From Tubulanus polymorphus (Eukaryota > Nemertea > Palaeonemertea > Tubulaniformes > Tubulanidae): DNA of 64,000 nt. The stretch lies in assembly GCF_964204645.1 (NCBI RefSeq), contig NC_134028.1:22420153-22484152 (forward strand). The letters run 5' to 3'. The first letter of the stretch is position 1, and every line of letters starts with the position of its first letter. Below, in pieces: positions 22,721-36,600 of this stretch. The notes under the pieces are model-generated. The model was not told where the DNA came from, did no database searches, and saw only the letters and a program-made list of their open reading frames with translations. Position numbers and translations under genes: made by a program.

Positions 22721-23860
22721 TACCGTATACCGGTAGAAGTGGCTATCGCAGTTATCCCTCAATCGATATCAATACTGTCGCTATTTGTCTTATCGCGCCG
22801 ACAGGTGAGAAGTCGAGCGTACGTTGCACAGAGTGATGGTGATAATTGAACGTAAGTTGTATGTCGAAGAATGTTGTCGGATATTGTCGTGTAGTCGTCT
22901 AACTCGATTGTTCGGTCTCCTCGATTCAAACAGATTCGGCTTCGAGACAGTATTGGTAAAAGACGCCAGACTGATAGATCCTTCTGCAGCATCGACTCAC
23001 GTTTGTCTGGCGTTCTCTTGGCAGTTGTCAGGATTACCTCGTCCGCCTCGTCAAACTAAGCCTTTGATATCAATCGACGGATATAAATATTGTCAAATCT
23101 ATATATACGTCATCCGACACGGACCGATGTTGACTGCAAAATGCCTATAGCTGAATGTGACTCTCCCTCAATAGATATATGCTAAACTACGATTGATAAA
23201 ACACATCCATCTTAAAGCGATGTGTAGAGAGAATCCGACAATAATAACGGAAAAATAGTCATCTTCAGGACCGCGTGGGTTCATCGGACTGGTACTCCTA
23301 CCATATGGGGGTGGGGGTTAGAAACAGGGACTATGCGTTAAGGTGTGGTATAGGGTTTCCTTGTGTGATAAGTAGACCTACTTTCAGTCCTCTCTGTACA
23401 CGGTCCGTGTGTATGTTGGATGGATCGACCGCTCCGATTGAAATCGGCGTCATTGATTTTTCAAAAATCCAGAAGTTGTAGATACAAAGTTGACAGTTTT
23501 TCCTAACGCTTTTGCTCAAAGGCTTTCGCATATAGTCGACGCTGTCGTCGGACGAAACGAGTTAACATAACACCCGCCGTGGCGGATGTGGTGATAAGCT
23601 TAAATAAGTCATAAATACACCTTCAGATGCATTGACTTCGAACTCCGTCTTAGTCTTGAATAAAATGAATATTTCAGCAAGTAGAAACAGACGAATGAAT
23701 ATCTCCAGTCAGATTCTCTCCATAGCGCGCATAATGTGCTGCTTATTTTTCCATAGCACTGGCGAATAATTTGATATATGTCATTTTGTCACAGCGAGGA
23801 CTCGACGCGTCCGTTGCCGCTGAGTTACTTCGTAGTCAGCGATAGAGCTATAATATAAGC
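22721..23860. other. No gene recognised
   Basis: Between the two convergent genes. An imperfect inverted stretch (CACTTCTACCGTATACCGGTAGAAGTG, in two pieces at 22715-22742) was seen; frames on both strands show no domain. Confidence 0.45.
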
Positions 23861-23867
23861 CGCGATC

Positions 23868-24215
23868 ACACGGAGACGATTTGGCCCGTGCCAAATTGGC
23901 ACGGATCAAAAGCGGGTCGAGCCAAATTCGGCCCGAGTCTAATTAGAGATTCACACGTAAATCACTCGATACTAAACAATGCTCAAACAAAGCGAAGTGA
24001 TTCATTTCCGGTACCAGTTGCAATTCCAACGCAATCATTTATCCCGTGCTAAAATTCGGCTCGGGCCTGGTACGACGTTTTTAGTCGGGCCAAATTGGGC
24101 TTGTGACAAACAGGCGCGGGTCCATTTGGCATCCGTGTGAACATTGTTCCGAGTCAAGTTTACCACGTGCCAAATTTGGCCCGGACCAAAAGCGCTATTG
24201 TCAGCAGTATTTTTG
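23868..24215. mobile_element. Probable MITE rich in GGCCCGTGCCAAATTGG motifs
   Basis: Inner palindromes such as CGTGCCAAATTGGCACG recur in both directions across about 350 bp, with possible ends AGCCGCGATCACACGGA and TCCGTGTGAACATT. Ends are not clean, so borders are approximate. Confidence 0.45.
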
Positions 24216-24349
24216 GTTCAGCTACACGATGACTCGTGATAACCCGAGACATTGTAGAGAATGGCTGTTTTATCAGTTAATTGAATTATGACGCTAGACT
24301 GGTTCCTCTCTAATCAATTTATACCTCTTCGATTCAATTTCATTCATAG

Positions 24350-24355
24350 TTTATT
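24350..24355 (-). terminator. Poly(A) signal AATAAA for the GPCR gene
   Basis: AATAAA on the minus strand about 30 bases beyond the stop at 24387; supports a transcript ending here. Such a short 3' UTR is unusual but possible. Confidence 0.5.
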
Positions 24356-24386
24356 TGTATAGAATAAGTATAATGCATACAATCAG

Positions 24387-24673
24387 TCAAAAATCTGTGT
24401 TGAATATGTAACTTATTCTACCGCGTGGCTCCACTCCGCAGCTAAACCATCTTTCCAGAGTGGAGCGTCCGGAGAAGTCCGGATCATCATGTGATCGATA
24501 AGGAGGCATCCGGTCGTCATAAAGCTCGCCGATACAGTCTTCGTCGCACGGAGCGGCCCAGTCTACATCAGACAGAGGCAGCAGCGACCTCGACGGTGTA
24601 TCGGAAGTTAATACCTCGTTAAAAACGCATTTAACGGTATTGAAATTAATGTGAAGTCCTTGTGACGACGCGT
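24387..24673 (-). CDS. GPCR candidate last coding exon (distal C-tail)
   Basis: Acceptor GATTTAACTACAG in phase 1, matching the exon 3 donor, then 94 residues from ASSQGLHINF to SYIFNTDF and a stop. An AATAAA on the same strand lies about 30 bases after the stop. Acidic, Ser-rich and non-repetitive, as a receptor tail could be. The link to exon 3 rests on phase, strand and order only; it could be the last exon of another gene. Confidence 0.55.
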
Positions 24674-27600
24674 CTGTAGTTAAATCGAACGCGGTAGAAT
24701 TTTCCTGCTGCCTAAGACGAACCGGGCTCGTCATGAATAATCATTTAGAATCTTGTCAACCCTTTCAGTGCTGGCTAATTAATACCCTATAGTGCTGGAG
24801 ATGATTTGAAAATTTTTGAAAATTCCACCCTAGTGTGTTAAATAACGGGAATACCACTATAGTGCGTCTACACCGCGGCGCAGTGTATTGTTAGTTACTA
24901 GTATTTCACTATGTTTGACAGGTGCTGCCATCTTTCAAGAGAGATAATTACTAATTACATCAATACACCGCATTGCGGTGTACTAGCAAAATCTATCACT
25001 GATTTATACACCGCACTGCGGTGTAGACGCACTAAATGGGTTTGATATACGTAGCATTTGTCAGCGCACGTCATGGTACGGTATTAACCATTGGACGCAT
25101 CCCAGACGAGTAAGTTCTGATCTTTACGAAAGATGGTGAGGCACTTTGGCCAATTCGGGCTGTTGGACGTATGGTAGCAATGGAATAGGTTATAGACAAA
25201 TTATACGAGGCCAAATCGTGATTTTGAAAATACTTTGCTGCATTGTCGGACCAGGGGGCCGACCTAAACCTCAGTGTAACCATGTACACCACCATAAAAA
25301 ACGATTGCACACGTCTCAGTCACCAGACAAAACAAAGATTCACGCGTTTTTTGTAACAAAATCATCGTTTGAATTATTATTTCAAATCAAATATATGCAA
25401 ATCACAACATTGCCATTAAATAATATTTATCTAATCACGATAATGATAATATGTACATAATATACAATAACAAAATGTCGTGAACATTTTTTCAGTCGTC
25501 AACAATTAAAGCCACAGACGGTCGATCAATAGATAATAACAATGATGATTATCATAATGATAATGATAGTGATGATGAGGTCGATGATTGAAATGATCAG
25601 TGGATGACGATGAAAGAAATGAGGGTGGACGAAGGTAACGAACGAAACGAAAAATCGCCATAAATAAATAACAGATTTGAAGGTTTTGCCAGGACCGGAG
25701 TTACGGAGTAACAACAGCATTTTTAGGAACACTTCTCCTGATAAGATCTACCATATCTAAACACTAATGTGTTTTGTCAAAATGCTAACGTGGCATGTCG
25801 AACGGGAAACTGCATTGCGAATGTGCGTTGCGGATCAGGCGCGGAACCAACGTATTCCACATATCAGCGAAACCCTCTGTCGCAACGTAAGACAAACCGC
25901 ATGCATATATTCTCTATCCTAATTAACTTAATCCTTATCTTCGGAACCGTGTGCGAAGCGTTGCGATTTCAAAGAGCTACGTAAGACGACTAATATTTCG
26001 AAGTATCTTTACAATATTCTGGTATTGTTTGTCACGATAGGATAGGCTACGTTCTAATGGCTACGTACGTATCCACTAACCAGGTCACGTAATGAGGCCA
26101 AGGTAATTCAAAAATAGATTTACCCCTTTCACAGCGAATTGAGCGCAAGCAAACAAAAAAAGAATTGCACCAGGGACATTTCTAAAGACCTTTTCAATTA
26201 ATCATGTAATATGTTGGCAATGTACGACTGTTTCATAACACCTGGTGATAATAATGTCGAATTCAAATGGAATATCGCGTAGTATTTGAAATAAGAATCG
26301 ATTCAAGAATCGATCGTAGTCTGTGTGGGTTAATTTGTAATGTGGGTCTGTAACGCTATTGTAAACAGTCGCGCCTATCAATAGGCGCCGTGTACACTGA
26401 TGATTCCGACGATCTAACATGTCGTGTCACTCGTAATCAATTTCGAATACTTTCAATAATCTCTCGCGGTTTCAAAAACCCGAACCCAACAACGGTCAAA
26501 CGTTCAACCCGGGGCCAGTTCGCCAGTTTTCACGTCCCGGAAACTACTCGTTTTGGTCCTAGGATATAAATCTCTATCGATCTTTAAGACCGGTCTTTAA
26601 AACGTATATTTCAAACCTCTATTCGTAACATATGGTCAGGAAAAACTAATAATGATATCTCAAGACCCGCAGCTGTCCGTAGAATTAAACTCTGCGTCAA
26701 AATCAATTAATTTTGAGCCTCGTAGCGTGGTAATGGGGTCATGCGATTAAAAATACCAAATGCTTATAAACAACTGGATCCGGTTCCACAGTTGTGGGTT
26801 ACAGTTAACTCTGAGTTAAGATTAGTTCATTTTCAATATTTTAACTCGGGGTCAAATCTTAACTGACAACTGTGGAACTGGGTCCTGCAAAATAAGATAT
26901 ACGGTAAAATGTCCCTGGGAGAAATTAACCCCGGAAAAGATGTCCCAGGAAAAGATGTAAATTAACTAATTACCAAGTTAGTGATGATGGACCTGTACAT
27001 TAATTCCTACCTTACAAATGGGACATTTTTTCCGGGAACGTTTTTTCCCTGTGATATCTTTTCCTGTGACACTTTTTCCGGGGATATTCTTTCCGGGACA
27101 TTATTTTCCTGGACATGTTTACCTCCATTCGTATGAGAAGGCAGATTTCGTTAGAAATAGAGCGATAGATATTGAATGGTATTGAATACATTATAATCTG
27201 TGCATTAACGATTTGAGTAACACGGAAAAAATATGTAAACGAGTGGCATCTGCACAACCATTATTAATCAGTTTACAGTCGGGCACAAAATGGCGGCGCT
27301 ATACGAATTGTTGTTTACGTATACGCGAACTTTGATGGCGTATTAAACGATCACTGAGCTCGGATTCGTGGTTGTGTCGGCCGCAGGCGTCGCCGTTCAT
27401 TTTAACCGCTAACGTTTTCTTATTGCCGTCGAATCGGATGCTGCAGCTGTCCATGGACGTGCGCCGGTCGTTATCCAGGTAGACCTGCGTGAACATACGC
27501 TCGCTCGGACTACTGCTGAAGCCCATGCGGCGTCGACGGAGACAACACCTCGATACCGGGAACCATCGCACCCATAACATTTGTAAATCTTTCTGAAAAA

Positions 27601-30600
27601 GTAGATAACGAAACGAATGAACAGATTGTAAACTTTTTATGTGGCATTGGAGATTTCGTTTGAAGTTTCCGTAAAAACCTTGGTAGTTAGATCAGCGAGT
27701 CTGGAACCGCTATTGTCCTGGATTCACAGGGATTCGAACCCACCACCTCTCGAATTTTAGTCAAATACTCGATCCACCGAACCACGGAAACAGCACAATG
27801 TTCGTAATGTTCAGACGAGATTTATTATAGGCAGGACCCACAAGCTGATGACCTAACGGTTTTATGAGATTTTGGAGAGAAAAGAAAATCTCTTTCTGGC
27901 AATTTTCGACAAAATTATGCCTCTGTTTTTGCAAATGTTTTCTTCTTCAGATCATTTTCGAAAACATTCTGCCCATTTCGACATGAAGTAAGTTTCGATA
28001 GAAGGGGGTTCTCAGAAAGAACTTCGAGGTTCTTACGCAAGTTTTATAGGACCACCCTGTGGATCCGTGTCTGATGTGTTCAAAAATGTACATGCAAAAC
28101 AGGCATATCGAATATGAATTTCAAACATAAACACTTTCAACAAAGTCATCGACAAAGACTGAGCTCATTCCATGTGGTGGATTTCATGCAAGGCGGGTGT
28201 TGATATATTCGAGGTCATACTATCAATGATTATTGATTAAGGGCTCGTCACAAGTGCTCAAGGTGGTTATAGTATATCTACATGCAAACAGAAAACGGGA
28301 AGAGATGCGTATCAATTAGTACGGCGTTCACAAAAACGGGTGCAATCTAGATTTCGATATTTTCCAAATCGTCGGCGAGCTTTGGAAGATGTCAACAAAC
28401 AAAACAAAAACATGATTGGAACGTCATTCGTCGATATGATGGGTCGTTAAGAAGTTTGGTATTGCGCCTGATGGGTACATTTTGGCTTGAGACGGTGGAT
28501 GAACCTATGCACTCGTAAACAATTATAGAAAAAGCATTTATTGATAACGTTACGTATAAGGTTTTATGCTGGAACAACGAACTAAGTAAACGGTAGGTAA
28601 GGAGTTTGGAGATGGAGAAATGCCGAATTATACACGTACAAAATATTTATGACGTGCGAAAATCGAAAAAATCTGATGACGGAGGATTTATTTGTAAAAT
28701 TTAATACTGCGAGCCCTACATAGGGTTGCGTATAACTTAGCCCGATCTAGTTTATCATAGTTTTCTAACGAACTTACCCGTCTATTGGCACCTCCACATG
28801 GCAAGAGGTCTTTTATATCATCCTACAGTAGACAATATGAACTTCGTTTAAGTCTGATTAAATTTGCTATAAGAATGACAAAAGAGTTTGAGCACCTAAA
28901 AAGCTTTGCGCGTGATCCATCGATAACCTACGGAACGTATTCTTCTATCTACGCGTGATTCGAAACGAATTTAAAAAACGGAAAGATTATTGCGAAACGT
29001 TGTGAATTTTTGCCGATGTGAAATGATATCTATTGCTATTTGGCGATATGCGTGTGATTGATAAAATAAACTAATAATCAACTAATACAGGGCTATGAGA
29101 GTGCCGTTCTGATTGGTGACGAGATTGCTAATATTGGCCAATCAGAACTACTTTAACTTGACGAGCGCCAAGTAGCACAGGCGTAGCTTAAGTGCAAATA
29201 TGAATATGGTCTTAAATCTTAGATTGAATATAGAACCAAAATGAGCAGAGATTGGTTTAATGCTTGTTTCATTGGCTTTAGAACCAAAATGAGCTTACAC
29301 TGGTCAGAAACAAACAGAGCTTAGACCTTTTAAAGCTATTTTATTGGCTTCAGAACCAAGATAAGCTTAGACTGGTCATCACTCGTTAGATTGTTTATAG
29401 AACCAAAATGTACTTAGACCAGTCTGGAGCTGTTTTATTGGCTTTTGGAACTAAAATGAGCTTTGGACTGGCCTTGAGTTGTTAGATTGGCTATAGAACC
29501 AAAATGAGCTCAGACTGGTCATAAATTGTTGGCTATAGAACCGAAACTGGTACTCTGTATTATGCTCGGGCACGTTCTTGAATATCCGTATTGAATTAGA
29601 TCGTATAAGAGATGATAGAAATGGATCCCGTTCCGCAGTTCGCTTCTGTGAGAGCTAAAACAAGGCGAAGTGGACTTTTTCTAACCTTATAGCTTCAAAT
29701 TTGACCGATAACTACGGAACCGGATCCTAATACACATAAAAATATATGTATATTAACAAATGAGAAATTAATTTGTGCTAATATTTATACGTCGTTTATT
29801 GATGGACCGTTACGCAATCTTTTGAGGATGGTGTCCGCCGCCGCTGGCGCTATGCTGTATAATGATATCTTAAACATATGCGTTCTGCAATGGCGCGTCA
29901 TCGAATCAAAGGATCATTTTGGAGCTCGATTCATTGAGTTTTGCAATTTGGGGCGGATCAGAATTTTAGATTTTTAGAACGACGCGGGTTCTTTAAGAGG
30001 CGAAGAAATCAATTCTGCGTTGATTATAGTTTTATCTCAGCCAAATCACTGTTTTAAAAGTGTATTTCTTAACTTCAGCGGGAGTGCTTGTGTGTGAATT
30101 TAGTTACTAGAGTGGGATGATTACATTTGCGTAATAGATATTTTGCGTATAGTATAAAAGCAAGAAAATAGTTCGCGTTCAGCTTATTAAGAAGATATCG
30201 CTGGACAAGACACGCCACCGAAATGACAATTGCACGCGCTATTCGCAAGACTACATCTAATCTACAACCATCGCTAATTTGACACCATTTCGGAAGTCTA
30301 GTGCTGGTCGTGCACCGAAAGCCCACGATAAAATATCAACGATTGTTTATAATTCTTTTTGATACAACTAGGACCACAAAGGTTTGTCTATCGTCAATGT
30401 TCGGTAACCGTTAAAGATCAATAGTGCTTCGAAGGTTAACTTGATTTTCGACTATATTCATTTTAAGTCACATAGTCGTAGTACATTTATGGAACACTAG
30501 GCGACGGATAGATTTAGCCTACCATAAATAGTAGTACATGTATGATAATGCATATATATATTGAAAATAACGTTTTTGTGTTTTAGAATTTTTTTTTCTC

Positions 30601-33600
30601 TCAATGTATGTAAATATTTGTAAACAAAATTATTTGTCCACCCGCGTACCACATAAATGGTATAGAAGAGTGATAGAATTGTCTCATCGTTTCCCAGATT
30701 CAGACGAGTCGATGGCGTCAAATTAGCGAAGGCATCTAACTACATATATACAGGATGTGCGACAGCAGGCCTTTTGGATTTCACATGATAACACATCTAA
30801 GCACCAACAACAGACAACTTAACATGTAGACACATATTTATACAGATATACACAATCATGAATAATAAAGGACTCATGATATATCAATCAGTATATGCAA
30901 GTTCTTTTTCGCTTCATTTACGATGAAGTAATGTCTACAACGAAATGACTACGCCCTGGACCACCTATAATTACTGATACAAACACTGTCTATTTTCGGA
31001 GTTGTATCGTGACGCCGCTATCATTTCATCACCGTTCGCAGGAAATCGAATGATGCGTTTTTATCCGGCCGAACTGACCATTTAATCAGGCATCGTCTTA
31101 CACGGAGACTTTACGTCCGAATACATATATGTATAGGCTTTACGTGCCGTGCGACGATTAGGATTTGGATCTTACGGGTTACGTCTGTTATTGACGTGTT
31201 TGCTAACGCGTCTGCAGTCGATGTACGTCGTTAAGTCGCCGTCGGTTTTGACCTCAGGCGACTATTGGTTATAATAGCAGCTATACTTGTGATAATATTA
31301 TGGGAAAAGTCTCACAACACTAGTAATACATTTCGTCTTTTTTTCCTGGATGTGAGATTATTGTGGAACGTATACCTTGTATATTTAAATACACGTATGG
31401 TAGCTTACCCTAAAACTGTCATTCATAAACCCGTAAATGATTGGATTGGCAAAACTGTTGGACATGGCGATCCAATGGAAGGCGAAGTACAAAATATTGA
31501 ACAGTTCTTGTCTGGAGGTGACCATTTCCGATATGGTTGTACTAAAATCGAGCAATAGGAAAAACGTGTGTAACGGTAACCAGCAAACTCCAAAAAGCAC
31601 CACGACTACCACCAACATCTTGATCACCTGCAACGAAATGACGTATATAGAATTAGGCAAAATGCACGTTCATGTCAACTATAGCTATGATGGTAATGCA
31701 TATTGTGTTCGCATCAATTTTTCTCTAGTTTGTGCTGCCCTCTGGTAGGGGTGGATAAAGAACGGGTAAGTGTCGGGGAACGCGTGGGAATTCGGGGAAG
31801 GTGATAATGATAGGAAAGGCTAATTTGTTTAAAACCTTCGTTTTTTAACGAAAATGAAAAGCATTGAAACGTATGAAACAGTGCGTTTATGATGAATTTC
31901 CTCGGCCAATGACGACGATTACATCGTCCCAAAAACACAAGATAGTTTCGAAGTTATAGCTGTTATGAATAATCTCAATTTACAAGTGAGCCGTATCTGC
32001 TAACACTGAGCCCGAGTAACGAATCGCCACCATTCTATAGACGAAGTCTGGACGATTTGATTTCCCAAACCTAGAGATAAATGTCTGTGAAGTCAGCAAT
32101 TTTCTAATAGAACAGACTCGGGCCCAGACGAAAGATGTTGAAGTTTTGGCGATCAGTTTTGTAAGGATGGCGATCGTCTGTATTGGGGGGGGGGGGGGGG
32201 GGGAGTATGCAAACCGCAAACCGATACCTGTAGTACACATATCTCGACTTGGCCTTAGGTCTCGTATTACCACGACGAAATGAGGTTTGGGAGTATTAGA
32301 ATATATGTTAGACGTGTCCCTAAAGCAGCTCTTCGCGGCGATGCGTCACCGAGCCTCAGCTGATGAAGTTCTAAAGTGCTCCAGTCGATGCTGTTATAAT
32401 AGCTTTCGATAGAACATGATGAATATAATTTGCCTCCACATTACCCGGTTTACGCCGTGTACAGGCAGCGGCTTGCCCCCCCCCCCTTGGGTTTGAATAA
32501 TCTCTTGAGCAATTAACACTTAACCGAAAGACCCGGTACATCGGAAGCCGCATTCTATACTGTCTAAATGGTCAATTGTCGGAACGCGTGAACGTCAAGC
32601 CCTTTGCATAGCTGGTATCGCTTAGCCGCTGTCAGTTTCCATTCCGCGGATGTATACGCAACGCGACTAACGACTCGTAATTGTACAAAGGACCGTTCAT
32701 AGGTTGACGAGTATTGGTATTAGCCGACGGACGACGGCGTGAATGTCTGCGCAGAGTAAAAGTGTGACATTTACTGATCGACTCGCGCGCAGATTCAGAG
32801 AGCCAGGCGCAGACGACACGCCGATAGCGGACACATGACTGATCAAAGCAAAAAGAGATACGCTGAAAGGAATTGCCTTTCGTTGACTGAATCGCGAATC
32901 GAGAGAGGCTTGGCGTTCGTGGTCTGTCGGGAATTATTAGGCGTTCGCATTATTTAGCTCGAGTTACCCGACAGAAAGAAACCTCGCATCGTGAAAAAAG
33001 AAATAAAAGAGATTCCACCTCTACGCCGAACGTTTCCTCTAAGCACCAACTATAGATGTTTAATACCGTAGCTAAACCGTTTGACATCGGGATAAACTTT
33101 AATGGGGAATAAGTGTCGTTAATGAATACTGACACCCACAACCCAGACTGAGAGGTCAAGACTCGAATGCATCGCTAAACCCTTGATCATCCGAACGCCA
33201 CTAAGGGTGTTATAAGCACCTTCCCGATACAAATCTAAACTGCGGTACAATGCATTAAAAAGTTTAATCACAACGAACGTGTACTTATGATATGTAAAGA
33301 ACTGACCGTTTGATAATTGCATCGGAATAACTGATTGTAGAACTTTTTGAATATTCAGAAAATAGGAATAACGCAGACTTGAAAAACCCGATGTCTCATA
33401 ACGATTGACCAAGTATAGATTCAGTGTGGTGCGTACAGCTGTATTTTTACAAGAAGCCGGTGACGTTGTGTCTAGAATCTTCAATCCGTCGACCGAAGAC
33501 AAACGATCTATAGATACAGGTCTCTCCTCTCGTTATTTCCCGATCGCGATACGATCTCTATACCGAACTCGATAGCGATGGAATCTTTGCTCGTCGCAGA

Positions 33601-36600
33601 CTGCGGAATCTTCTGGTTCGTGGCCGGTAAACGTGGCGCCTGACACGTCTCTGTCACCGACGAGCCAGTGCATTAGCTATTTTACTAACGGCGTGGTTAC
33701 GCGTGTAACTGCGGATATATGCCTTCCGCATTAGAAAGGTTACGAAAATGTCAAAGGCGAAAGAAAGCGAATGCAATGTTTCGATCGAAAGTCGACACCA
33801 GATATTTAAATCGTGACGTAGTGCGGTGCGGTCAATAACGGTCAATTTAATCAGGGCAAACCGTCGCGTATGCACACAGCTGCAAGTACCGAGTTCCGAG
33901 GAGCTGGTTCTGAATAACAACGATAATTCCTATTAATCACTTGACAAGATCGTATGTAAAGTACCCGGTATACTCGCGTACGAATGGGTCAACGATCAGA
34001 CCGGAGACCAGTTATACAGTCATACCTTAAGCCCGCCGCACACGGCACCGAAAAAACGTTTTTTCCCTCGTGAAAAAAAAACGTTTTCGATGTTTTTTGT
34101 TATGCCGTGTGCGGGGGAGGCAAAACACAAAACGCCGAACTAAAAAACGTTTTTCACGAGCAAAAAATGTTTTTCGCGAAACAAGCACTGCTTGATTTGC
34201 GAAAAACGTTTTGTGTGATCGAAAACGTTTTATGTCCCGTGTGTGTTGAACCTTTTATCGTTTGCGGGCAAAACGTTTTACGAAAAACGTTTTGTGAGAA
34301 ACGTGTTTTCTGTCTCGGCGAAACAAATGTTTTGCCGTGTGCGTTGGGCTTTAGATGTAAGACCAGTCTAAGACCAAATTATTTATCTAGCCAATCTGAC
34401 AACTTAGGAGCAGACTTGGATTTAAGATTTTCTTGAATTTCACATCAAGCATACTGTGCTTTTGGGCCAACAGTTGATGTCATGCTGTGAGTTAAGATTT
34501 CAACAGCAAATCAGTAAATTTATGATCGAATCAAAGAACTTTCTCGACTAAATCTGGCACGTTCTTGTCATCTATATCACTTAACCTCTTAATTTTTCAA
34601 ACACAATGGCAACAAGTCAGGGAAGAAGCCGATTGAATATTCCAAATGACGGCCGCTGCAAACAGCTTTGAAACACCGAACACTATTTAGAGAGGGCGAG
34701 CTTCGACCTTCGCAAAGCTCACGAACGCGAAGATAGCCGCGTTATTTCTCGGTAACTAATTACACGATATGATGACAAGAAAACAAGATTAATGCGAGAT
34801 CGCGCGACCGGGAGCGGTCTAAACGCGGACGGTGTTCGGTGCGTTCTATCTGCGGATCCATCATCGACCTGATCGATGGTGGATCTTTGTCGTGTTTGTA
34901 TGTGCGTTGTTGTGACGGCTGGCGAATTCTTCATCGATCGATCGTTCTGTCGTCGGGGCGTAAACAACTGCGATGCACTTGTCGCAAATGGTTTATTAGT
35001 TGTCACTATCCCATTTCGAAATGGATAAATACACGCATATATTGGCAGCGGAAAGGTTGACATGTCATCGCGCTCGCTGTACATCTATCGGCGTTCCTTC
35101 CGCGTCCGGAAATGACGTCGCGCGTGTGTAGGTTATCCTCGAAGGTTAAGGTCACTTCGTACGAGATGAAATTAACCGATCGCGCGCGTCGTTATTCACG
35201 ATATTAGCAGAGCCGGGTTCAAGGCTAAGATTTCCGAGGTTACAGATTTGCAAATGTGATGAAAACAAAATAAACGAGGATTGCGGCTGATAAATGCGCC
35301 AATGATTTTTTTATAGTCTATCGGGTCAGTTCTATAGACGGACCGATTCGTCCGAACGATCTTTAACCTATTATCGAAGCTTCTTCATATCGCGTTACTG
35401 TGATAAATCGTATGCGGCTATCGACCTATACTGTCTGCATCCGCCTAAAGAACCCTTCGAAAATCGACACGCTTTCACCCTCCTCGCAAAAAAAAGCCGT
35501 CACGACTTCACCAGTGAAGGCTTTGTTTTGTCTGAAAATGGAATCAGAGCTAGGTTCAACTGGACAATCCGTCTTAAATTCTTCGAATCCCCAACTATCT
35601 TCACTTATCTCATTCTATTACTTGGGGAGGCTTCTCGACATCAACCCACGGACAAACATACATCAGATCGTCCAGAATTTATACCTATCAATTTTTTTGT
35701 CTGAAGGGTGATGAAGATTGATACGCGTATCGAGTCGCTAGTTCGATTACCAGTCAGAACAGGGTGGTCATTATACAATCTTAGACGTAAGCTTTTAGAT
35801 AAAGATTACACGCGCGAAAGCAAGCGGCAATTTACTCGTATATCCGCAGTTACTTCAGTTACTTCGACGACGCAGGGTGCGTATTGACTTTGACTTTTTC
35901 GGCGTAACTGCGTTTAATGCGCGTAACAGTCGGGGCGAGATCGCGATAACGGCCATTAAAGGGTGGCGCGAAATTCCGATCGAGTTTAGCAAAAAGTACA
36001 ATTCGTTATCCGTCAGCAACGCTGATTTCCAATAGGAAACACGGTACAGCGTTTTTACCAGGTCGGTGCGTGCTCCTCGGAAAGCAATACACCACTTAAC
36101 GTTTTCAAAAAAACGAATGAAAACACATTTCGTAACTGGCGCAGTTTTTTATTATTGTTGCGGGTTAAAGAAATGCTTACTTCGTCTCGACGAACGCGAG
36201 GAGTGAAATGATAATATCAAACTGGTTTATGTAGCATTGGTAATGATTAAGGAGTGGAATATTCTCGGAATGACGAACGCCGGGTCCTAGAAACGCGAAT
36301 GTTTTTCCGAGAATTCTTCGTACACTGTGATCGCAAAGAAACGATGTTTCCGAACTAGAAGTTTTATTACAAGAATCCCGCATTGTTATTGATTCGGGCC
36401 GTGTGTAAAAGAACACACGAGACTCGATGTCCATCATTTTCTGTTTTACGCGACACGCGGCACGAAAATCTGTTTAAGCTCCAGTTTAAAACCAAAACAA
36501 TTGCGGGATGACGGATTAGAAATAAACGAAACTGATTGATTGATTACGAGAAAACATCCTCAATAACTTAACTAATGAAATTGATAACAAATTAATAGAC

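Noticed and set aside
33119-33502. 127-codon frame on the minus strand
   Set aside because: No domain, no repeat of family motifs, no flanking splice sites that extend it; such length occurs by chance in this much intron.
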